A stretch of DNA of 48,090 nucleotides from an uncultured Myxococcales bacterium (GTDB lineage Bacteria > Myxococcota_A > Polyangia > Polyangiales > Polyangiaceae): NCBI GenBank assembly GCA_937872925.1, contig CALMUT010000218.1, positions 1 through 48,090 on the forward strand, given 5' to 3'. Every line of letters starts with the position of its first letter. The stretch's first letter is position 1. The translations under genes were made by a program, and so were the position numbers. The notes under the pieces were generated by a model that worked only from the letters and a program-made list of their open reading frames with translations, made no database searches and had not been told where the DNA came from. Of the stretch, positions 1 to 8,091 are shown piece after piece.

Positions 1-279
1 TCCCAAGATGGGCCAGGTGTGGTTGAAGGCGGCGGGCGCCCAGGCGTCTTGGGTGTGGCAGACGGCGCATGCCGTCGGCATGGAGCCGACGTGCGGCGGG
101 TTTGCCGCGTTTTGGTAGTCGGGTTGGTGGCACGAGTAACAGTCGCCGGAGCGGATCTGCACGTGCTCTTCGCCCGGGTCGGAGAGCACGTCGCCGCAGG
201 CGCCCGCGCTGAACCCGACGCTCATCGCGAGCAGCAAGGCGGCCGTACTTCGCGCCGCGCCTGTGTCGAAGGACGCCAC
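1..279 (-). CDS. Multiheme c-type cytochrome, partial (3' end beyond window)
   Basis: Seen: reading the minus strand from a GTG at 279-277 gives a hydrophobic Ala/Leu-rich leader followed by a Cys after Ala-Gly-Ala (possible lipidation site, weak lipobox), then CYSCH and CAVCH haem c motifs, then a W-A-P-A-A-F-N-H segment before the window edge. Family: the spacing and the W.P..F.H element resemble the cytochrome c3/doubled-CxxCH repeats seen in the two cytochromes on the other strand. Inference: an exported, probably lipid-anchored haem protein working with the divergent operon that starts at 392; the 112-base gap between them would hold both promoters. An ATG at 225-223 is an alternative start, but it would remove the hydrophobic leader. 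Only the N-terminal 93 residues are visible, so the total haem count is unknown. Confidence 0.75.
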   Translation of the reverse strand, partial: MASFDTGAARSTAALLLAMSVGFSAGACGDVLSDPGEEHVQIRSGDCYSCHQPDYQNAANPPHVGSMPTACAVCHTQDAWAPAAFNHTWPILG

Positions 280-391
280 AGTCCAATTGTACGCCGAGGC
301 TGTGCGCGCGCAAAAGCTGACGCAACGTCAGGTTGTCACTGCATTTTGCAGGCGCTTGCCAAGCAAGTCGATCTGCGCTCGATTTGCGTAT

Positions 392-1282
392 GTGGGCGCC
401 GCCGCAAAATCTGATCCACAGCGCCAGAGCGTGCTGCCCTGGGTGATCCTGGTCTTCCTATTGGGCGGCACGGCTGGCGCACTCTGGGCCAACGGGCGCG
501 GCTTCTACACCCTGGGCATCGGTGAGCGCGTCGACCACGAGGCTTTTCGCGTGCTCAGCCCCGGCGAAGTTGTGGGCCACGGTTACGGCATCGTGGGCAC
601 CGCGTTGATCTTGACCAACTTGCTGTACGTGGTGCGCCGCCGCCTGCCGTCATTGCCGGTGGGTTCGCTGCGTGCGTGGCTGAATCTGCACACGACCACC
701 GGCCTGATCGGGGGCCTGCTGGTGCTGTACCACTCAGCATTTCAGTTTCGCAGTCCCATCGCCAGCGTCACCATGTGGGCGCTGGCAGTGGTGATCGCGA
801 CAGGGCTGCTCGGTCGATTCATTCACGCATTCACCACGGGCCCGGACATGGATCGCCTGGAGACCCACCTGCGCACCTTCGACGGCGTGCATCCTGGTGT
901 GGGCGAGGAAATCCGACGGCGTCTCGACGCCATCGAGCACCTCGAGACTTCGGGTCGATCCCTGGTCGCCGTTTTGGTCGCGCTGCCCAAGTGGCGCAAA
1001 GAGGCGTTCGCACGACGACGGGCCATCGAAGAGACCCTCGCCGTGCACGGTCGTGAGCACGCTGCGGAGTTTGCGCTGCTGCATGCGCAGGTCAAAGACG
1101 CGATCGGTCTCGTATTCGGCGAAGTGCGCGCCCGGGCGGCGGGCAACGTCATGCGTGGCTGGCGTTCGATGCATCGGCTGGCTGCCGTGATCATGATCTT
1201 GCTTGTTACTGTTCACATCGCCGTGGCCTGGCACTACGGCTATCGCTGGATCTTCTCCGATGCGCCGACTGTGGCACCTTAG
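392..1282 (+). CDS. b-type-cytochrome-like inner-membrane protein
   Basis: A 296-residue membrane protein if translation starts at the GTG at 392; the frame is open back to 263, but that extra part is not membrane-like. Hydrophobic segments lie near residues 14-32, 60-82, 100-118, 124-146 and 260-282. Histidines sit in or next to them (H63, H100, H114, H145, H261, H275), the pattern expected for bis-His haem b in ferric-reductase/cytochrome-b type proteins. A polar stretch of about 110 residues (150-258) separates the last helix. It overlaps the next gene by 23 bases and opens the cytochrome operon. Inference: it passes electrons between the quinone pool and the periplasmic multiheme cytochromes. 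I do not recognise a named family; haem binding is deduced from His placement only. Confidence 0.65.
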   Translation: MGAAAKSDPQRQSVLPWVILVFLLGGTAGALWANGRGFYTLGIGERVDHEAFRVLSPGEVVGHGYGIVGTALILTNLLYVVRRRLPSLPVGSLRAWLNLHTTTGLIGGLLVLYHSAFQFRSPIASVTMWALAVVIATGLLGRFIHAFTTGPDMDRLETHLRTFDGVHPGVGEEIRRRLDAIEHLETSGRSLVAVLVALPKWRKEAFARRRAIEETLAVHGREHAAEFALLHAQVKDAIGLVFGEVRARAAGNVMRGWRSMHRLAAVIMILLVTVHIAVAWHYGYRWIFSDAPTVAP

Positions 1283-3044
1283 CCTGCTACTGCTGCTCGC
1301 GCTGCTGTCGTTTGGTAGCGTCGCGCGCGCGCAGTTGATGGCGCCGGGCCCGCTGGCGGCTGCCCATGCGTCTCTAGAAGGAGACGAGAACTGCGGCCGG
1401 TGTCATTCCTCGGGCCGCGGAGTGTCCAACGGCTTGTGCAACAGCTGTCACGGAAACGTCACGCGCCAGGGCATGCACACCCGTGCCTTCTCCGGGCCCT
1501 GCGCCAAGTGTCACTCGGATCACCGCGGCCGGGGATTCGCCATGGTGCGCTTCAACCCCAGCGGCTTCGACCACGGGCAGACCGGCTGGCCACTGCGCGG
1601 CGCCCACGGCAAGACCAAGTGCAACCAGTGTCACAAGGGCCGCAGTTGGATCGGGGCCGCAACGGCTTGCACCGGTTGCCACAAGGACCCGCACAAGAAG
1701 CGCTTCGGCCTTGCTTGCCTGGGGTGCCACAACGAATCGAATTGGAAGCAGGTCAATCTCAAGAGCTTTAACCACGCACTTTCAAAGTTTCCCCTGCGCG
1801 GCGCCCACGCCAAAGCGGCTTGCGGCAACTGCCACGGTACTCCGGCGCGATACACCGGGCTGGACTTCTCCGGCTGCACCTCCTGCCACAAAGACCCCCA
1901 CGGTGGGCGTTTCTCCAAAGACTGCACCAACTGTCATAACGAAAACAGTTGGCGCCAAATCCAAATGAAGGCCGGCGCACACCCTGGCCTGAGCCTGGCC
2001 AACGGTCACGCTCGGGTGAGCTGCAATCGCTGTCACGATCGCGGCATCTACCGGGCTCCGGCCAAAGGCCGGGCCTGCAACGGCTGCCACAAACCCGTGC
2101 ATGAAGCCGACTTTGGCAACAGTTGCGGTCGCTGCCACGCCAGCATCCGCTGGTTGGGCTTGCCACGCAAAACAGGCCTTGCTTCCCACAAGAAGACGCC
2201 GTTTCAGCTACGCGGCAAGCACATCAAGACGGACTGCAAGTCTTGCCATGTGCCGAGCAAACCCGCGCAGCAGCGCTTTCGGGAGCTGAAGTTCGACAAG
2301 TGCCGCCATTGCCACAGCGACGTGCACTCCGGCGCCTTTGCCAAGCGCGACGGCGGCGAGTGCGGCGCTTGCCATACGGACGCGGGCTTTCGCCCCGCCA
2401 GCTTTGGCGTGCGCGCGCACGCCACGACCCGCTTTCCCCTGGAAGGGCACCACGCCGCAGTGCCCTGAGTGAGCTGTCAGGACAACGCCAAGCAGAAAGG
2501 CCAGCGACTCGATTGGCGGGGCGCGTCCACTCGCTGTGAGTCCTGCCACGACAACCCCCATGGCAGTCAGTTTGCCAAGGAAATGAAAAAGGATGGCTGT
2601 GCCACCTGCCATTCGCCATTGGATTGGCACGCGCCAAAGATCGATCACCGCGGTTGGCCTTTGACCGGGGCCCACGCAGGCGCGCCTTGCGCCCGCTGCC
2701 ACACTCCGACCGCTGCAGACCGCAAGCACGGGCGCGGCGGCAGCTACCGCGGCACGCCGCGGGCATGTGAAGGCTGTCACCAAGACGTGCACCTGGGCCA
2801 ATTCCGCCTGAGCAAGCCAGTCAAGGGTTGTGGCAGCTGCCACGACACCAGCCAGTTCAAGATCCGAAACTTCCGCCACGACAAACTTGCCGGCTACCCC
2901 TTGGAAGGGCGCCACAAGGGCCTGGACTGCGCCAAGTGTCACACGATCGCCTCGGTGAGCGGTCAGCGTGCTCGGCGCTACCGGCTGGGGTACTCGGCCT
3001 GCAAAGACTGTCACGCCGACCCGCACGCGGAGCCCGCACCATGA
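1260..3044 (+). CDS. Selenocysteine-containing multiheme cytochrome c (22 CxxCH + one UxxC)
   Basis: 594 residues if the TGA at 2466-2468 is read as selenocysteine (residue 403). The ATG at 1260 begins a clear signal peptide (R-R, Leu-rich core, A-R-A cleavage region). Fifteen CxxCH motifs precede the TGA and seven follow it in the same frame. The repeat unit is L-x-G-x-H-x4-CxxCH, then CxxCH with K/D-P-H, then CxxCH-N/D. At the TGA the unit reads F-P-L-E-G-H-H-A-A-V-P-U-V-S-C-Q, so Sec takes the place of the first haem Cys and Gln replaces the haem-ligating His. The frame ends in an ATGA overlap with the next cytochrome, so the downstream part is still under coding constraint. The downstream part alone (GTG 2469) has no signal peptide and could not be exported. 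Inference: a periplasmic electron-transfer protein with a Sec-Cys redox or metal site in one module. Alternative: a nonsense mutation. Confidence 0.75.
2466..2511 (+). promoter_or_regulatory. Candidate bacterial SECIS stem-loop at the in-frame UGA
   Basis: Folded by eye. UGAGU (2466-2470) pairs with ACUCG (2507-2511) with one wobble. GCUG (2473-2476) pairs with CAGC (2502-2505). GCC (2487-2489) pairs with GGC (2499-2501), closing a nine-base loop. An alternative upper part pairs CUGU (2474-2477) with GCAG (2492-2495), with GG (2480-2481) against CC (2488-2489). Bacterial SECIS hairpins start at or just after the UGA and place the apical loop about 16-37 bases downstream; both folds meet this. 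The loop does not match the E. coli fdhF loop, and no energy calculation was possible. Confidence 0.4.
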
Positions 3045-3991
3045 GCCGGCTGCCATCGTCGCTTCTAGTGTGCGCGTCGCTGCTGGGCGCTGCGCTGTCC
3101 CTGGCCGCGCCGAGCGACAAGCCCGCAAAGAAGTCGTCGCCGGCTGCGTCGGCCGCGAAGCCCGCGCGCAAGAAGCCGCAGCCTACGACCAAGCAGAAGA
3201 GTCCGCACCGCGCCTCCATCACCAAAGGGCTAGATTGCTCCACTTGCCATACGCCAAGCAGCTGGCGGCTGATGCCCGGCGGCAGCAGTGGGGGAGGCTT
3301 CGATCACGCGGTGACGGGCTTTCCTTTGAGCGGCCGGCATCAACAAACCGCATGTACCGCCTGCCACACCGGCGAGCGCAAGATCACGCGACAGTGCGTG
3401 GGTTGCCATGAGGACTCGCACCGGCGTCGACTGGGGCAGAACTGCGATCGCTGCCACTCCGCGCGCAGCTTCCGCGACGTGCGGGCCATCGAGCAGCACC
3501 GTCGCACGCGCTTGCCCCTGACGGGCATGCATGCCCTAGCGGACTGCAGCGAATGCCATCAGCGCAGTTCCCAGGGGCAGTTTTCTGGCGCGCCCGCGGA
3601 TTGCTACGCTTGTCACGTTTCGGACTACCGCAGAACCGACATCCACCCGCTGCACGTGGGTGCCGCCGGTCAGCCGGCATTTCCAAAAGAGTGTGCCCAG
3701 TGCCACCGGGCCACGTCTTGGGCGCCCGCGTTCGTGCCTGCGAGCTTCCAGTTCCGCCTGACCCAAAGCCCCCTCGCGACGCGTAGCCACGACCTTTCGT
3801 TCCCGATCAGCGTGGGCAAACACCGTGGACTCGAGTGCGGCGACTGTCACGTGGCCCTTGAGGCGCCGCGCCTCGTGCGCTGCACCGGGTGCCACAGTCA
3901 CAACCCCGTGCGGGTGGCGCAGCAACACCGCCGCATGGGGCCGGTGCGCGAGCGCTGCGTGCACTGTCACCGGGGAGGCCGCGCCCGATGA
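3041..3991 (+). CDS. Ten-haem c-type cytochrome
   Basis: 316 residues. The ATG overlaps the TGA of the upstream cytochrome (ATGA), showing translational coupling. A signal peptide (residues 1-22, ending near L-A-A-P) is followed by a Lys/Ala/Pro-rich linker to about residue 55, then ten CxxCH motifs: CSTCH, CTACH, CVGCH, CDRCH, CSECH, CYACH, CAQCH, CGDCH, CTGCH, CVHCH. The modules share the F-P-L-x-G-x-H-x4-CxxCH layout with the preceding Sec-containing cytochrome, so the two are probably paralogues. No in-frame TGA occurs here. The protein should be periplasmic or carried to the outer membrane, and its position directly before a beta-barrel gene fits a role as the cytochrome seated in, or docking to, that barrel. 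Confidence 0.85.
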   Translation: MSRLPSSLLVCASLLGAALSLAAPSDKPAKKSSPAASAAKPARKKPQPTTKQKSPHRASITKGLDCSTCHTPSSWRLMPGGSSGGGFDHAVTGFPLSGRHQQTACTACHTGERKITRQCVGCHEDSHRRRLGQNCDRCHSARSFRDVRAIEQHRRTRLPLTGMHALADCSECHQRSSQGQFSGAPADCYACHVSDYRRTDIHPLHVGAAGQPAFPKECAQCHRATSWAPAFVPASFQFRLTQSPLATRSHDLSFPISVGKHRGLECGDCHVALEAPRLVRCTGCHSHNPVRVAQQHRRMGPVRERCVHCHRGGRAR

Positions 3992-5700
3992 GGCGAGTGA
4001 GCGAATGGTCGATCTTGCTCGGCTGCGTGTTGGCCGTGGCGCCCGCGTTTGGGGCACCGAAGAAGGCCAAGGCCGAGAAAGGCGAGGCCGCGTCCTCGAA
4101 GGGCAAGCGCGTCACCGTCAAGATCAGTGTCGTGGACATAGCGGACGGCCGCATCTATGTGACGCCGGGCAGCAAAGACGGCCTGCACGTCGGGGACACG
4201 GTGGTCATTGCGCGCAAGAAGTTCGAAGTCATTGCCGTCACGGAGTCTTCAGCGGTGTTGGCACTCGGTGACTCCGGCGTGGACGTGGGCGACAAGGGCA
4301 AAGCGACGGTCGAACTGGGACGCGAGGCCCCCGCGGTCGAGCGCATGCCCACGCCTCCCAGCGTCGAGAGCTTTCGAGGTATTTGGTCGAGCCCGCGCCG
4401 CCCAGCGGAGGACCAGCATCCAAAACCCGTGCCCCTCGGCCTGATCCAAGACGAAAGCAAGAACCGGATCAGTGTTTCGGCCTACGGCTATGGCGTGATT
4501 GCGACGGGCGATCGGGGCACCGGGATCGGTCGCGCAGAGCTACGCAGTCAGCTGCATTTCGAACCCTTCGTCACCGCGCCATTTTCCATCGACGTCGACG
4601 TCAGCGGGCAGACGTGGATCGCGCCCAATCTGTCGGATCGCCGTGCGGCCGACGCGCGCCCTGCGGTGCGCGTGCGGCGCCTGGAAGCCGCGTACGGCAG
4701 CGAACGGTCGTTTCTCGGCAGCGCCGGACGCCTGCGTTACGCGTCGAACTTCTTGGGCAGCCTCGATGGAGTGAAGCTGCGCGCTCCTTTGACCGGGGGG
4801 CTTTCGGTGAGCGCCTTTGGGGGCGCCGTGCCAGAGCCGCTCTCGGGCGTCCCGTCCGCCGCTGCGCGCTTTGGGGGTGAGCTTGCCCACGAGGATCTCG
4901 AGGCGGAGTGGCGCCCGCGGGTGATTGTCGGCGGACACGCCTCGCGTTTCGAGGGCGACCTCGACGAACGTCGTGTCAACGCCAGCGTGGACTTCTTGCC
5001 GAGCTTTGGTCGCCTTGGCACCTACGCGCAGCTTTCGTTCTTCGACGCAGACAATCCCTGGGCGGCGGACACGACGGAACTCAGCTCCGCCGGAGCAGAT
5101 GCCTCCGTGCGCGCGGGCATCTTCGAATTTGCCGTGCGCGGCGGTCTGCAGCGTCCGGAACGGTCGAATTGGCTGGCGAGCTTCTTGCCACCGGAATGGC
5201 TGTGTGTGGCAGAAAGCACCGCGGCGGCCGTTAGCACCTGCCTGGGCAGTGATGCGGTCACCTCCGGCAGTGGGGAAGTCGGTGTGCGGCTCGAAAAGAC
5301 GTCGGCAACCGTGGGCGCCAACGTGGCGCGAACGGAAAGCACCGACGCCGACGTCGTAGGAGGGTTTGCCCATCTGCGCATGATCGACATCGTCGGCAGC
5401 TTGCGCGTCGATGCGGGCGCGTCCGCGGCGCGCAGCAGCCTGCTGACCAACGCGGGTTTTTCCCTCAGCCCGGGGCTGGAGCTCTTGGACCGCAAATTGG
5501 ACGTCTCCGCGCGCTATCGACCTGCCGTGACCCGCTACGCTGCGGCCGACAGCGCGTTCGTGGAGCACCTCGTCGGCATGGCGGTCTGGTATTCGCCGTC
5601 GCGCCACTTCGACTTTGCCATCGACGGCGACACCGTGTTCGGCTCGGACGTCGATGTGTTGGTCCTGCAGGGCCTGGCGACTTGGCGTCCGGCGCTGTAG
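3988..5700 (+). CDS. Outer-membrane beta-barrel-like protein of the cytochrome operon
   Basis: 570 residues, ATG overlapping the stop of the ten-haem cytochrome. It has a signal peptide (hydrophobic I-L-L-G-C-V-L-A-V core, ending near F-G-A), a Lys-rich stretch, and a small N-terminal domain at about residues 38-108 (V-D-I-A-D-G-R-I-Y-V-T-P-G ... G-L-x-V-G-D-x-V) that resembles the C-terminal domain of FlgT-like proteins. From about residue 150 the sequence alternates short amphipathic strands with Gly/Asp/Ser turns, ending in an aromatic and hydrophobic strand (A-T-W-R-P-A-L), typical of porin-like barrels. Inference: a sheath or porin for the multiheme cytochromes in a porin-cytochrome conduit. 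There is no sequence hallmark of MtrB or OmbB, so the functional match rests on context. Confidence 0.6.
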   Translation: MRRVSEWSILLGCVLAVAPAFGAPKKAKAEKGEAASSKGKRVTVKISVVDIADGRIYVTPGSKDGLHVGDTVVIARKKFEVIAVTESSAVLALGDSGVDVGDKGKATVELGREAPAVERMPTPPSVESFRGIWSSPRRPAEDQHPKPVPLGLIQDESKNRISVSAYGYGVIATGDRGTGIGRAELRSQLHFEPFVTAPFSIDVDVSGQTWIAPNLSDRRAADARPAVRVRRLEAAYGSERSFLGSAGRLRYASNFLGSLDGVKLRAPLTGGLSVSAFGGAVPEPLSGVPSAAARFGGELAHEDLEAEWRPRVIVGGHASRFEGDLDERRVNASVDFLPSFGRLGTYAQLSFFDADNPWAADTTELSSAGADASVRAGIFEFAVRGGLQRPERSNWLASFLPPEWLCVAESTAAAVSTCLGSDAVTSGSGEVGVRLEKTSATVGANVARTESTDADVVGGFAHLRMIDIVGSLRVDAGASAARSSLLTNAGFSLSPGLELLDRKLDVSARYRPAVTRYAAADSAFVEHLVGMAVWYSPSRHFDFAIDGDTVFGSDVDVLVLQGLATWRPAL

Positions 5701-5940
5701 CCCGCTGCTGGTTTCGCGCGGGCGACCTGCAGGTCCGAACTGGACCCGCATGCCTGAACCTGGAGCACCGAAACAGCGCTTCGCTCGACCGACGTTCAGT
5801 GTTAGCGCAGCGCGTCAGATTGCCCGCGCTCGGCGGCAGTGCGCTGTCGATCTGACAAATGTCTCATGGCCCCGGCTTTGGGCTTGCCGTGTTGGCGCTG
5901 CCACGCAACCGTGCCGGCTCACCACTTTCCTGGAGTGACG

Positions 5941-6129
5941 ATGGACTACCGCAAGGTGATGCAGCTGGGACTCTTGCCGCTGTCTCGCACCAAGCCGCCG
6001 GCGGACGCCGATGCCGATGCTGATGCGCCCGAAAGTGCACAGACCTTGATCGAGTCCGGCGAGAGCCATTCCCGCGACGATGGTGCTGGGCTGTCCATCG
6101 ACGACCCTAAGCAAAGCGCTGCGGGCTAG
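5941..6129 (+). CDS. Small acidic protein, hypothetical
   Basis: A 62-codon frame starting at ATG 5941, with a GGAGTG ribosome-binding-like stretch six bases upstream. The product is hydrophilic with a short D-A-D-A-D-A-D-A run and an Asp/Ser-rich end; no family is recognised. It is the only plausible gene in the 576-base gap (5701-6276) between the barrel gene and the convergent protease gene. In the rest of the gap I see no RNA gene, repeat or clear terminator. It may be spurious, since the Asp-Ala run follows from a GATGCC-type simple repeat. Confidence 0.3.
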   Translation: MDYRKVMQLGLLPLSRTKPPADADADADAPESAQTLIESGESHSRDDGAGLSIDDPKQSAAG

Positions 6130-6276
6130 CGCAGCAACTCAGAACGCGCCACCCACGTGCGCGCCGCCGCCAGCGGTCGATACGGCGGAACCCCATCGCG
6201 TTTGCTCCGCTCACTGAAGACGATCCGGCATCCCGCTCTCTGGGGGAAACGACCCAAGGCGCGTTTGACCTTCCGC

Positions 6277-7599
6277 TCAGCGCCGCCCCATGACTCCCGT
6301 GACGATTTGGTATGCGACGCTCAACGCAACGTCGGCTCCCAAAGTGGGGTTCTTGGGGATCTCCCGGCCAACTCCTAGGTGAGTATCTGCAGGGGATTGG
6401 GCGTCCGTGTCAGAGGGAGACGGTGGCGTGGCGGTCGATGGCCGCGCCTTGCCCTCCGCCGGCAAGTGGTTCTCCAGGTCGGATTCGCGCACCACGCCAA
6501 AGCTCTTGTCGGGCAACACGCCGGCTTCGACTTGGACGTCGGGTTCAATGCCTTGGGCCTGGATGGCACGCCCCTTTGGCGTGTAGTACCGCATGCTGGT
6601 CAGGCGCATGCCGGCTCCGCCGGGCAGGTCAATGATGGTTTGCACCGAGCCTTTGCCGAAGGTCTTGGCGCCAACGATGGTGGCGCGACGCTGATCTTGC
6701 AGCGCTCCGGCAACGAGCTCCGCGGCGCTAGCGCTGTATTCGTTGACCAATACAACCAGAGGACCGCGTCGCAGCGCGCCGCCGCGGGTTGCTTTGACTT
6801 CGTCCACCACCCGCTTGCGGTGTCTCGTGGTGAAGACCACGCCAGCGTCGAGCATTTCGTCCGCGACAGCGGTGGCTTCGGAGACCAATCCACCGGGGTT
6901 GTTGCGCATATCCAGCAGCACGCCCGCGAGAGGGCCGCCGTTTTCTGCGCGCAACCGTGCGACCGCTTCGAGCAGCTCCCCGTGCGTGCCCGTTTGGAAC
7001 TGCTTCAAGCGCAGGTATCCGATCTCGCCGTCCATGAGCGTCTCCGTCACGCTCGAAACTTCGATGATCTCCCGGGTCAGCTTGAAGTAGATCAGTTCAG
7101 ATTTACCCTGACGCCGCACGCTGATCGTGACTTTCGTGCCTGGCCCGCCCCGCATCCAGCGCACTAGTTCTTCAGGGCTCTTGCCTCGCACACTCTGGTT
7201 GTCGATGGCGACGATGCGATCGCCAGACTTAACGCCCGCCCGTTCCGCCGGGGAACCCTCGATGGGAGCGATCACCTTGATGCCGTCGTCGCCAAAGTCG
7301 ACCTCTACGCCGATGCCGCCGAAGCGGCCGTCCGTGTCCGCCTGGAAGATGGCGTAGTCCTCTGGAGGCATGTAGGCGGAATGGGGATCCAGTTCGGCCA
7401 CCATTCCTTTGATTGCGCCCTCGGCAAGTCGGCGCCGCTCGACGGGGTCGACGTATTCGTGCTCCACGAGCACGAGCACGCGGGCCATCTGCGCCAGCAC
7501 GTCGTAAGGACTCTCTGCAGCAGGCTTGGACGACGCCGCGGACGACAGCGTCAGCGCCGAGAGCAAGAAAGCCGCAGTCAGGATTGGGCGAGCACGCAT
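6277..7599 (-). CDS. S41 family C-terminal processing protease (CtpA/Prc-like)
   Basis: 440 residues from the ATG at 7599. A signal peptide (A-A-F-L-L-S-A-L-T-L) is followed by a helical region with the E-x-Y-V-D-P and D-P-H-S-A-Y-M motifs of this family, a PDZ domain at about 90-165 (GIGV, G-S-P-A-E-R-A-G, G-D-R-I-V-A-I-D), and the S41 catalytic domain: L-D-M-R-N-N-P-G-G (about 229-237), N-E-Y-S-A-S-A-A-E (286-294, catalytic Ser at 291) and the general-base Lys in F-G-K-G-S-V-Q (K316). Family function: periplasmic Ser/Lys endopeptidase that trims protein C-termini. The C-terminal tail after about 375 is Pro/Ser/Thr-rich and low complexity. It is convergent with the cytochrome operon and divergent from the small regulator at 7831. 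The frame is open upstream, but only the ATG at 7599 gives a signal peptide. Confidence 0.93.
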   Translation of the reverse strand: MRARPILTAAFLLSALTLSSAASSKPAAESPYDVLAQMARVLVLVEHEYVDPVERRRLAEGAIKGMVAELDPHSAYMPPEDYAIFQADTDGRFGGIGVEVDFGDDGIKVIAPIEGSPAERAGVKSGDRIVAIDNQSVRGKSPEELVRWMRGGPGTKVTISVRRQGKSELIYFKLTREIIEVSSVTETLMDGEIGYLRLKQFQTGTHGELLEAVARLRAENGGPLAGVLLDMRNNPGGLVSEATAVADEMLDAGVVFTTRHRKRVVDEVKATRGGALRRGPLVVLVNEYSASAAELVAGALQDQRRATIVGAKTFGKGSVQTIIDLPGGAGMRLTSMRYYTPKGRAIQAQGIEPDVQVEAGVLPDKSFGVVRESDLENHLPAEGKARPSTATPPSPSDTDAQSPADTHLGVGREIPKNPTLGADVALSVAYQIVTGVMGRR

Positions 7600-7830
7600 A
7601 CGAGGCCTCAGGTTAGAGCAGATCTCCCCGGCTGGTGTACGTATTGCCGTCCCGCCGGCGCGGCTCCGCGCGGGTGATTGCTTCGTGTTTCCGGGCCTCG
7701 GGCTGGCGCGGCCGTGCCGTTTTTCGAGGTCCCGTGCGAGCTCCCGCCAGGGCGCGCCCCTGATCTCGGCCGTGTCACCCGGAAAAATCCTTTGATTCTC
7801 GGGGCCTGTAGGTGATACTCGGAGGAACAC

Positions 7831-8091
7831 TTGGGTCTGTTTACAGGGCCCTACACAGTGGTGGAGCGCTACGTGGCGGATGATTCGAATAAGGGCGGCA
7901 GCGACAAGCGCAAACAAAGTCTCTATTTCCCCGAGGCAATGCTTCAGGAAATAAAGGACGAAGCGGCACGTCTGGACCGGAGTTTGTCCTGGGTCGTGCA
8001 GCGCGCGTGGAAGCTAGCGCGGCTAGAAATTAAAAAGATCCCAAGCGTCAACGACATCGGTGACGACGACGACGATTCCGACGCGAGCTGA
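7831..8091 (+). CDS. Ribbon-helix-helix-like small protein (TIGR04563 type)
   Basis: 86 residues. The TTG start is chosen because a strong GGAGGA lies at 7821-7826, four bases upstream. The core K-Q-S-L-Y-F-P-E-A-M-L-Q-E-I and R-S-L-S-W-V-V-Q-R-A-W-K matches my memory of the TIGR04563 family of myxobacterial small proteins, which have a MetJ/Arc-type fold: one beta strand followed by two helices that dimerise and bind DNA. The end is a poly-Asp tail. Inference: a dimeric DNA-binding regulator; the target is unknown. The 231-base divergent gap to the protease gene (7600-7830) should hold both promoters, and an AT-richer patch lies at 7783-7798. The next gene overlaps its 3' end. Confidence 0.8.
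   Translation: MGLFTGPYTVVERYVADDSNKGGSDKRKQSLYFPEAMLQEIKDEAARLDRSLSWVVQRAWKLARLEIKKIPSVNDIGDDDDDSDAS

Noticed and set aside
2466..2468. TGA taken as a simple stop or frameshift producing two cytochrome genes
   Set aside because: No frameshift is present: the frame is identical before and after, the repeat register is kept, the downstream part lacks a signal peptide, and the window has intact selA, selB and selC. A true nonsense mutation is still possible and is stated in the finding.
7792..7818. TTGATT ... TGATAC as a promoter for the gene at 7831
   Set aside because: The spacer is only 15 bases and the -10 element would end two bases before the ribosome-binding site, leaving no sensible transcript start.
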